Assembly (NCBI GenBank): GCA_002298925.1
Contig: DBMM01000106.1
Location: 5,943-69,942 of the forward strand
Length of the DNA: 64,000 nucleotides
Direction of reading: 5' to 3'
Origin: Geobacter sp. UBA698
GTDB taxonomy: Bacteria > Desulfobacterota > Desulfuromonadia > Geobacterales > Pseudopelobacteraceae
Shown piece after piece: positions 57,727 to 64,000 of the stretch. The notes beneath the pieces were generated by a model that was given only the letters and a program-made list of their open reading frames with translations, had not been told where the DNA came from and ran no database searches. Each line of letters begins with the position of its first letter. Positions within the stretch are counted from its first letter, which is position 1. The position numbers and the translations under genes are program-made.

Positions 57727-59298
57727 ATGTACATGAGCAGTTTTATTGCACTTCCCCAGGGATTGAAAGAAGAAACATTTGCCAAAGCCATTCAGGAGTT
57801 TCGTTCCCTGCTGGGTGAAAACCGGGTCCGGAGCGACCAGGCTTCTCTGCAGCCCTATATGAGGAACACGATCGCTGAAGTCGCGGATGTTCGCAAACCT
57901 TCGGCGGTGATCTACCCGGCTGCTCCCAAAGAAATTCAGGGGATCGTGGGTATCGCCAACAAGCATAAAATTCCCCTCTGGACCTGTTACGGCGGAGAAA
58001 ACGAAGGCTACGGTTCCGCAGTGCCGGCTACGAACGGGCAGATCATACTCGACCTGAAGAACATGAAGAAGGTGATCGAAGTCGACCAGGAGCTCGGTTA
58101 CTGCCTGGTGGAGCCGGGAGTGACCTATGACGAGCTGCAGCAGCACTTAAAGAAGAACAACATCAATCTGTGGCTCGACACTCCGGCCCCATCCACCGGG
58201 GTGAGTGTGGTCGGCAACATTTTGGAGCGGGGCAGCGGCTATACCCCCTACAGTGAAGACTTTCTCTTCTCCTGCGGCATGGAAGTGGTCCTCGCCAACG
58301 GCAGCCTGCTACGCACCGGCATGGGGGGCATCCCCAACTCGACCAGTTGGCAGGTTTTCAAATGGGGTTTCGGACCCTACGTTGACGGACTGTTTTCCCA
58401 GGGCAACAACGGGATCGTCACCAAGCTCGGCACCTGGCTGATGGGACCTCCGCCACCGGGCGGGTATATGCCCTTCTGCATCAAGTTTCCAAGGAAAGAG
58501 ATGATTGCCGATATCATCAAGCCGCTGATGTTTCTGCGGCAGGCCCAGATTGTGCCCAATGCCTGCGCCCTGGTCAACGCCGGCTGGGAAGCGGCTACCT
58601 GTTTCGCCAACAACAGGAAGAACAATGGCGGCTTTCTCAAGAAGGGGCCAGGGGTCATCCCCACCAAGCAGCTGATGGACAGCTACGATGTGGGGGCCTG
58701 GAATCTTTATGGCGCCGTGTATGGCTCGCCGGAGCAGGTGGCACTGAACTGGATGTACGTCTCCGGCACCTTCAAGGCGGCCTTCGGCGACAAGATCAGG
58801 ATCATAACCGAAAAAGAGGCCAAGAACGACCCGGTCTTCGAGTATCGCAAACAGCTGATGATGGGAGGGATTACCCAGCAGAGTCCCCTTGACAGATGGC
58901 GCTCCGGCGGCGGCTCCATGAAATTTTCTCCAACGGCTGCCGCCCGACCGGCCGAGTGCTACCAGCAGGCGAAGATCGCCTCGGAAATCGTCAACAAACA
59001 TGGTTTTGACTATTTAAGCGAGTTCAGCTTCTTCTGGTACGACGCGCGCCATGTGGTCGACCTGCGTTTTGACCGCACCCAGCCCGATGAGATGAAGCGG
59101 GCCTACAAGTGTTACGAGGAGCTGATGAATGTCTTCAGCAAGCATGGCTGGGCGATCAGCCGCACCAACAGCGGCTTTATGGACAAGGTGGCCGAGTCCT
59201 ACGGTCCCGCCATGCGGCGGCTCAATCGTACCATCAAAAAAGCGCTGGATCCCAACAACATCCTGGCACCGGGCAAATCGGGCATCAGTCTGGGCTGA
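57727..59298 (+). CDS. p-cresol methylhydroxylase flavoprotein-like, degenerate alpha-prime subunit
   Basis: This 523-residue paralog of the preceding gene aligns along its whole length but has lost key residues. The covalent-flavin Tyr is Asp (D389 in PLDRW), the position of E392 is Gln or Ser, H448 is Arg (R441), and Y485 is Ser (S478). Tyr95, the second Glu (E432), D445 and R479 remain. It should be inactive or bind FAD only non-covalently, if at all, and probably has a structural or regulatory role in a mixed alpha/alpha-prime enzyme. GAGGAGG lies before the start. It also lacks a signal peptide. Confidence 0.88.
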   Translation: MYMSSFIALPQGLKEETFAKAIQEFRSLLGENRVRSDQASLQPYMRNTIAEVADVRKPSAVIYPAAPKEIQGIVGIANKHKIPLWTCYGGENEGYGSAVPATNGQIILDLKNMKKVIEVDQELGYCLVEPGVTYDELQQHLKKNNINLWLDTPAPSTGVSVVGNILERGSGYTPYSEDFLFSCGMEVVLANGSLLRTGMGGIPNSTSWQVFKWGFGPYVDGLFSQGNNGIVTKLGTWLMGPPPPGGYMPFCIKFPRKEMIADIIKPLMFLRQAQIVPNACALVNAGWEAATCFANNRKNNGGFLKKGPGVIPTKQLMDSYDVGAWNLYGAVYGSPEQVALNWMYVSGTFKAAFGDKIRIITEKEAKNDPVFEYRKQLMMGGITQQSPLDRWRSGGGSMKFSPTAAARPAECYQQAKIASEIVNKHGFDYLSEFSFFWYDARHVVDLRFDRTQPDEMKRAYKCYEELMNVFSKHGWAISRTNSGFMDKVAESYGPAMRRLNRTIKKALDPNNILAPGKSGISLG

Positions 59299-59439
59299 CA
59301 GGAATATTGCCGCCCCGAAGTTTCTTGAATCTCGAAGGTTGGAAGAATTGCAGCTAATTAAAGGAAAGGAGAGCAGGTCATCCAGTTCCAGAGGCGATCT
59401 TTCGTAGGTTAACAGTACGAACGAATCAGGAGGGTTTAG

Positions 59440-61188
59440 ATGGGGAAGACAAATAAAAAGGTGAAATGCAATCGCGCACTGCGGCTCATCGGCCAGCACA
59501 GCTGTCTGGCCGTGACGTTGGCAGCGCTACTGGGTGTCTGCAGCAGTTCCGATGCTTTCGAGGTCCCGACCGGCAGTGAAAACCTTGTCATCAATTGGGA
59601 TAACACCCTGCGGTACACCCTGGCCCAGCGTCTCAAGGGACAGAGCAAGGATATTGCCGATAGTGCCAATCATAATGACGGCGACCGCAATTTCGATGTG
59701 GGCATCGTCTCGAGCCGACTGGATCTCCTCTCCGAGATTGATGTGATCTACAAGAAGAATTACGGCGTCCGCTTGAGCGGCGCCGGCTGGTACGACCCGG
59801 TCTACCGGGCGAAGCTGGACAGTGCCGACAACCCAACCCCCAACCATCTCGATAGCAACGGCAATCCGACTCCCGGTCTGAATGCCTACACCAAGGATCA
59901 GTTCGGCGGGGTCAACGGAGAACTGCTGGACGCCTTTGCTTTTGGCAAAATCGATATCGGCGAGGTTCCGATCAGCGTCAGGGCGGGGCGTCACACGATC
60001 TACTGGGGGGAAGCATTTTTCCCGGGAGCCGGCAACAACGGCATTTCCTATGGTCAATCGCCGATCGACATGGCCAAGGCCCTGGCCATGCCGGGGGTCG
60101 AGCTGAAGGAGATCTTCCGGCCGCTGAATCAGGTCTCGGTCACGATCCAGCCGACCCAGGACATCACCATAGCCGCCCAATACTACCTGCAGTGGGAGCC
60201 GAACAAATTCCCTGAGACCGGCAGTTACCTGGGCATGGTCGACGGCCTTATGAATGGCGGCGAGACCTACATCTTTCCCTGGGGTCCCGGTGGGAATCCC
60301 TTTTGGGCGCGTAATGCCGGAGACCGAACTCCGCGGCAGGCCGGCGACTGGGGGGTAAAGGTTGGTTACAGTCCCGAGTGGCTGGGCGCTACCCTCGGTT
60401 TCCACTATCGCAACTTCTCCGACAAGATGCCGCAAGTCCTGTCATCCCGTTTCCTGCCAGCGCCAGCCCCTCAGCTGCCGACTGATTTTTACTACGATTA
60501 CAAATCCAACATAGATCTGTACGGCATCAGCTTTGCCAAGCAGATCATGGGCATCAGCGTCGGATCCGAGATCTCCTATCGCCGCAACATGCCGCTGACC
60601 AGTCAATGGTTCGCCCCGGCCGGTGCCCGCGGCGACACCATGCACGCGGTTCTCAACTTTCTGACGCTGCTGCCCAAGACCGCCCTGTTCGATACCGGTT
60701 CCGCCATCCTGGAGTTTGCCTATGGCCGCTATGACCGTGTCACCTCCAATGCACAGTATTTCACCGGCATGGGCGGGCTCAACCCCATCGGGCAGCCCGT
60801 CAACCAGGGCACCGGCCACGCCACCCGGGACAACTCCATTGTAACCATCAACCTTGTTCCGGAATGGAAACAGGTCCTGCCCGGTGTCGATCTGGCCATG
60901 CCGCTCAACTTCTCCATGGGGATGCATGGTAATTCGGCAACCTTGACCGGCGGCACGGCCGGAACCGGCAGCTACAGCGCCGGCCTTTCCTTCGATATCT
61001 TTGCCAAGTACAAGGTCGATCTGACCTATGCCAGCTTCTTCGGCAATGTCTATCCGGGTAGCGATGGCCAGATTGTACCGCCGGGCTTCGAATCAGCTAC
61101 AAGTCCACTCGGTCGAGGCGCAGCAGATGCGATTGCACTACTCAGGGACCGCGACCTGCTTTCCTTGACACTAAAGGCCACATTCTAA
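59440..61188 (+). CDS. DUF1302 outer-membrane beta-barrel protein
   Basis: This 582-residue protein has a signal peptide (LAVTLAALLGVCSSSDA) and a long run of alternating beta strands ending in a terminal Phe (SLTLKATF), as expected of an outer-membrane barrel. Segments such as NLVINWDNTLRYTLAQR, VRAGRHTIYWGEAFF and KEIFRPLNQVSVTIQPT are typical of DUF1302. CAGGAGGG lies before the ATG. DUF1302 and DUF1329 genes commonly sit together with YCF48-like and RND-type genes in hydrocarbon and aromatic loci. Uptake or export of a hydrophobic substrate such as cresol across the outer membrane is the likely role, not proven. Confidence 0.85.
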   Translation: MGKTNKKVKCNRALRLIGQHSCLAVTLAALLGVCSSSDAFEVPTGSENLVINWDNTLRYTLAQRLKGQSKDIADSANHNDGDRNFDVGIVSSRLDLLSEIDVIYKKNYGVRLSGAGWYDPVYRAKLDSADNPTPNHLDSNGNPTPGLNAYTKDQFGGVNGELLDAFAFGKIDIGEVPISVRAGRHTIYWGEAFFPGAGNNGISYGQSPIDMAKALAMPGVELKEIFRPLNQVSVTIQPTQDITIAAQYYLQWEPNKFPETGSYLGMVDGLMNGGETYIFPWGPGGNPFWARNAGDRTPRQAGDWGVKVGYSPEWLGATLGFHYRNFSDKMPQVLSSRFLPAPAPQLPTDFYYDYKSNIDLYGISFAKQIMGISVGSEISYRRNMPLTSQWFAPAGARGDTMHAVLNFLTLLPKTALFDTGSAILEFAYGRYDRVTSNAQYFTGMGGLNPIGQPVNQGTGHATRDNSIVTINLVPEWKQVLPGVDLAMPLNFSMGMHGNSATLTGGTAGTGSYSAGLSFDIFAKYKVDLTYASFFGNVYPGSDGQIVPPGFESATSPLGRGAADAIALLRDRDLLSLTLKATF

Positions 61189-61204
61189 CAAAAGGAGGAA
61201 TAGT

Positions 61205-62560
61205 ATGAAGTTACGTAACTGTTTACTTGCAACCGGATTGACACTGGCCTATGCCGGACTCGCCCTGGGGGCGGTCTCCCCTGACAAGGCCGCGCAATTA
61301 GGCAAGAACCTGACCCTGGTTGGAGCCGAGAAAGCGGGCAACAAGGAGGGCACGATTCCCGAGTACACCGGCGGGCTCAGCAAAGCGCCGGCCAACTACA
61401 CAAAGAAGGGGTGGCGCCCCGATCCGTTTGAAGGTGAAAAACCGCAATTTTCCATCAGCGCCAAGAACATGGCCCAGTACAACGACAAGCTCTCCGAAGG
61501 TGTCAAGGCCATGCTGAAGAAGTACCCGACCTTCCGTCTGGACGTGTACAAGACCCATCGCACTGCGGCCTACCCGAAATATGTGACCGACAATACCGTC
61601 AAAGCGGCGACAACGGCCAAGACCACAGGCGGCGGTCTGTCATTCACCGGCGCCCATGGCGGCCTGCCGTTCCCCATTCCGAACGATGGTTATGAAGCCA
61701 TGTGGAACCATCTGCTGCATTACAACGGTCTTGCCTTTGAAATTCGCTATAAGGCTTATACCGTCGATTCTTCCGGGCGGATCACCATGCAGGCCGATGG
61801 CGATGTCACTCAGGAATACCCCTATTTCGATCCGGCCAAACCTGACACCAAGGATTTCTATTCCCTCAAGGACATGTTCCTGGGGCCGGCCCGCCGGGTT
61901 GGCGAAGCGGTACTGATCACCGACCCGATCGATTTTACCAAAAACTCACGCAAGGGCTGGCAGTATCTGCCCGGCCAGCGCCGGACGAAGCTGGCTCCGG
62001 AGCTCAGCTTCGACACCCCCAGTTCCCTGTTCGGCGGCCAGACCACCTGGGATGACCTGTTCCTGTTCAGCGGCTCGCTGGAGCGCTATAACTTCAAGAT
62101 TGTCGGCAAGAAGGAGATGTACATCCCCTACAACGAATACAAGATGCTGTATTGGGCTGATCCTGAAAAGGACCTGTTGAAAGCCAACCATCTCAATCCC
62201 GATCTTGTCCGCTGGGAGTTGCACCGGGTCTGGGTCGTGGAAGGTACTCTCAAACCCGGCAAACGTCACCTCTACAGCAAGCAGGTCTTTTACCTGGATG
62301 AAGACTCCTGGGCCGCCTCCCTGGCCGACAAGTACGATGGCCGCGGTCAACTCTACCGTGTCGGCATGAACTATATCACCCAGCAGTACGATGTGCCCTG
62401 TCCGTTCCCGGATAGTTTTTCCATCACCGACCTGGTAACCAACTCCTATGCGATTAACGCCATACCGACGCGGGGCCACAAAGGGATTCTCTACCACACC
62501 AAGCCGTTCCCGGCCAGGGACTGGACCGCCGATTCGCTGGCCAGCGGCGGGGTTCGTTAA
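61205..62560 (+). CDS. DUF1329 periplasmic protein
   Basis: This 451-residue protein has a signal peptide (cleavage after ALGA). It shows the DUF1329 pattern: the early GNKEGTIPEYTGG, the mid-part GGLPFPIPNDGYEAMWNHL, LPGQRRTKLAPELSFDTP, and the late LYRVGMNYITQQYDV. The fold is thought to resemble LolB/LolA-type lipid-binding proteins. AAGGAGG lies before the ATG, 16 bases after the DUF1302 stop. With DUF1302 it may carry a hydrophobic ligand between the membranes; function remains undetermined. Confidence 0.88.
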   Translation: MKLRNCLLATGLTLAYAGLALGAVSPDKAAQLGKNLTLVGAEKAGNKEGTIPEYTGGLSKAPANYTKKGWRPDPFEGEKPQFSISAKNMAQYNDKLSEGVKAMLKKYPTFRLDVYKTHRTAAYPKYVTDNTVKAATTAKTTGGGLSFTGAHGGLPFPIPNDGYEAMWNHLLHYNGLAFEIRYKAYTVDSSGRITMQADGDVTQEYPYFDPAKPDTKDFYSLKDMFLGPARRVGEAVLITDPIDFTKNSRKGWQYLPGQRRTKLAPELSFDTPSSLFGGQTTWDDLFLFSGSLERYNFKIVGKKEMYIPYNEYKMLYWADPEKDLLKANHLNPDLVRWELHRVWVVEGTLKPGKRHLYSKQVFYLDEDSWAASLADKYDGRGQLYRVGMNYITQQYDVPCPFPDSFSITDLVTNSYAINAIPTRGHKGILYHTKPFPARDWTADSLASGGVR

Positions 62561-62578
62561 TCCGTGTAGATGGACGAA

Positions 62579-62690
62579 GGTTGAAGGCTGATGGCTGAAG
62601 ACTGAAGACTGAAGACTGAAGGGAAAACAAGGCAACTTCATACCCCGCAACGGAGCGTTGTTACTTCAGTCTTCAGCCTTAACACCTTGT
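62579..62690. repeat. CTTCAGTCTT inverted repeat, family C copy 2
   Basis: The left arm contains three tandem ACTGAAG heptamers (about 62600-62620) after a GCTGAAG; the right arm at 62663-62680 is the exact complement of AAGGCTGAAGACTGAAG. AACACCTT follows, as in the copy at 53500. It lies between DUF1329 and the YCF48-like gene. Confidence 0.7.
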
Positions 62691-62725
62691 AACAGTGGCG
62701 CATGCCGCGCCCCCGAGGAGAAGAT

Positions 62726-63901
62726 ATGAAATCGAGAATACTGCTGATCGCGCTGTTGACAGCCATCATTGTACCCGCCTCTCTGGCCTGTGCCGCCAAG
62801 TTCTGGGGCCTGTTCGACGGACCGGTTAATCAGGGTGATCAGAAAAGCGAGAAGTCTGCTGCCGAAGCGCCCTTTCAGGATGTTCTCGATACCGCCGCAC
62901 TCAAAAGCAGGCATGCCGCGGAGACCCTGCTGACCGGTGTCGCGCTGGCTGGCAAGCGTGTGGTCTGTGTCGGCCAGCACGGCCATATTGTCTATTCGGA
63001 CGATCTGGGCAAGAACTGGACCCAGGCCGGCGTGCCGGTCAGTTCCGATCTGCTGGCTGTCCATTTCCCCTCGCCACAGCAGGGGTGGGCGGTCGGACAC
63101 GACGGAGTGGTCCTGCACAGCAGCGACGGCGGAGCCAACTGGACCAAACAGTTCGACGGACGCGCTGCGGCCCAGGTCATGACGAGCCATTACATGGGGA
63201 CCAACACCTGCGGTTCCTGTCACGAGCAGGGAACCTATCCGACCGGCAAGCCGGGGGGAGCAGCGACAGCCGAGATAATGGCTGAAATCAAAAAGTTTGT
63301 CGATCAGGGGCCTGACAAGCCGTTCCTGGACGTCTGGTTTGAAAGCGATAGCACCGGCTACATCGTCGGCGCCTTCAACCTGATCTTCCGTACGGTTGAC
63401 GGCGGCAAGAGCTGGGTTCCCTGGTACGACCGAGTCGACAACCCGAAGCATTTTCATCTCTATGCGATCCGCCCGGTCGGCCCGGACCTGTTCATAACCG
63501 CCGAACAGGGCACCGTGTTTAAGCTGGACCAGGCCAAGGGCCGCTTCAAGGAGATCAAGACCCCTTACACCGGCACCTTCTTCGGAATCACCGGCAAGCC
63601 CGGGGCGGTGGTCGCCTTCGGTATGCGCGGCAATGCCTTCCGCAGCAGTGACGGCGGAAGCAACTGGCAGAAGGTCGAGACCGGTGCGCCGGGCGGCCTG
63701 ATGGGGGCGACCGTAACCGAAGAGGGCAAGATCGTCCTGGTAAGCCAGGGGGGACATGTGCTGGCAAGCAGCGATAACGGTAGCAGCTTCAGCCAGGTCA
63801 TGGTTGACCAGCCGACCCCTGCTGCCGCAGTGGCAGCCCTTGACAACAAGACCCTGGCGCTGGTCGGCCAGCGGGGCGTCAAGGTTCAATCGATCAAGTA
63901 A
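62726..63901 (+). CDS. YCF48-like beta-propeller protein with embedded heme-c motif
   Basis: This protein of about 391 residues has a signal peptide (MKSRILLIALLTAIIVPAS) and repeated blade motifs of the YCF48/BNR type (GWAVGHDGVVLHSSDGGANW; GYIVGAFNLIFRTVDGGKSW; GNAFRSSDGGSNW). Between blades, an insertion of about 40 residues contains CGSCH (162-166), a heme-c binding motif not normal for this family. GAGGAG lies before the ATG at 62726. It follows DUF1302 and DUF1329 and precedes another gene, matching the well-known cassette. YCF48 members assist assembly or transport; the heme insertion suggests direct electron contact with the cytochromes of this operon. Confidence 0.85.
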   Translation: MKSRILLIALLTAIIVPASLACAAKFWGLFDGPVNQGDQKSEKSAAEAPFQDVLDTAALKSRHAAETLLTGVALAGKRVVCVGQHGHIVYSDDLGKNWTQAGVPVSSDLLAVHFPSPQQGWAVGHDGVVLHSSDGGANWTKQFDGRAAAQVMTSHYMGTNTCGSCHEQGTYPTGKPGGAATAEIMAEIKKFVDQGPDKPFLDVWFESDSTGYIVGAFNLIFRTVDGGKSWVPWYDRVDNPKHFHLYAIRPVGPDLFITAEQGTVFKLDQAKGRFKEIKTPYTGTFFGITGKPGAVVAFGMRGNAFRSSDGGSNWQKVETGAPGGLMGATVTEEGKIVLVSQGGHVLASSDNGSSFSQVMVDQPTPAAAVAALDNKTLALVGQRGVKVQSIK

Positions 63902-63921
63902 TCAAGACAGGGAGAACTGAC

Positions 63922-64000
63922 ATGGCTGTTGGAATGGGAAAAATGGAAGATATGCCGGTCGTGAAGGATCCGAAGGATTTCGACCAGAAATCCGGCAATC
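63922..64000 (+). CDS. start of a gene cut by the window end (possible RND-type transporter)
   Basis: An open frame begins at 63922 with AGGGAGAACTG upstream and runs to the window end. Only about 26 residues are present (MAVGMGKMEDMPVVKDPKDF then onwards), with no domain visible. In similar DUF1302/DUF1329/YCF48 cassettes the next gene is an RND/MMPL-family exporter, whose cytoplasmic N terminus this could be. That identification rests on context alone. Confidence 0.45.
   Translation, partial: MAVGMGKMEDMPVVKDPKDFDQKSGN

Noticed and set aside
62597..62623. short tandem ACTGAAG repeats as a CRISPR-like array
   Set aside because: The units are seven bases with no spacers, and they form one arm of an inverted repeat shared with 53500-53590.
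62666..63889. 407-codon minus-strand open frame
   Set aside because: It is antisense to the YCF48-like gene, whose signal peptide, blades and ribosome site are clear; the composition is typical of a shadow frame.

Overview
The window looks like chromosome from a strictly anaerobic, aromatic-degrading Geobacter-type deltaproteobacterium (Desulfuromonadales). The signs are a p-cresol methylhydroxylase locus with two flavoprotein isoforms tied to a bc-type cytochrome complex, a tungsten-type aldehyde oxidoreductase, a benzoate-CoA ligase family enzyme, a succinyl:acetate-type CoA-transferase with an acetate permease, three sigma54 enhancer-binding proteins and several sigma54-type promoters. The species assignment is inference; no rRNA or tRNA gene was seen.

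Layout. 229-5037 (+): a branched-chain/aromatic-acid ABC transporter (livH, a livM-livG fusion, livF, livK), closed by a MITE-like element. 5268-7301 (-): a CBS-PAS sigma54 activator. 7463-13521 (-): a beta-oxidation set (thiolase, enoyl-CoA hydratase, 3-hydroxyacyl-CoA dehydrogenase, acyl-CoA dehydrogenase, double-hotdog thioesterase). 13659-17600 (-): acetate uptake and activation (CoA-transferase, DUF485, ActP) behind a sigma54 promoter, with its likely activator at 18023-20014. 20200-22445 (+): metallo-hydrolase, GNAT and Rrf2 genes.

22446-34067: a molybdenum/tungsten region. An aldehyde:ferredoxin oxidoreductase carrying a fused C-terminal MoaD-like domain and an alpha/beta hydrolase (-) diverge from a carboxymuconolactone-decarboxylase-like gene (+). 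Next is a three-subunit molybdenum hydroxylase with its maturation genes (xdhC, yqeB, yqeC, mocA) and a MarR regulator. A GCATACAA-centred motif recurs at four promoter regions here, with a perfect 9+9 bp palindrome at marR, suggesting one small regulon.

33900-42261 (-): benzoate-CoA ligase, a second liv transporter, a universal stress protein, phosphotransbutyrylase and a 55-residue tatA. 42654-48242: a CoA-transferase/GNAT fusion, a MopR/DmpR-type phenol-sensing sigma54 activator and a PAS-PP2C phosphatase.

48712-64000 (+): the p-cresol methylhydroxylase locus. From a sigma54 promoter it runs through a 10-TM protein, a flavin/FeS oxidoreductase, cytochrome b, subunit IV, Rieske protein, tetraheme cytochrome, monoheme cytochrome, a Tat-exported small protein, active alpha and degenerate alpha-prime flavoproteins, a DUF1302 outer-membrane protein, a DUF1329 protein, a YCF48-like protein with an embedded heme-c motif, and the start of another gene. 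Inferred flow: p-cresol is oxidised in the periplasm to 4-hydroxybenzaldehyde, with electrons passing through cytochrome c and the bc-type complex. The aldehyde would be oxidised by the AOR and the acid activated by the CoA ligase, while acetyl-CoA and acetate pass through the beta-oxidation and acetate genes. Three families of GC-rich or inverted intergenic repeats punctuate these operons.
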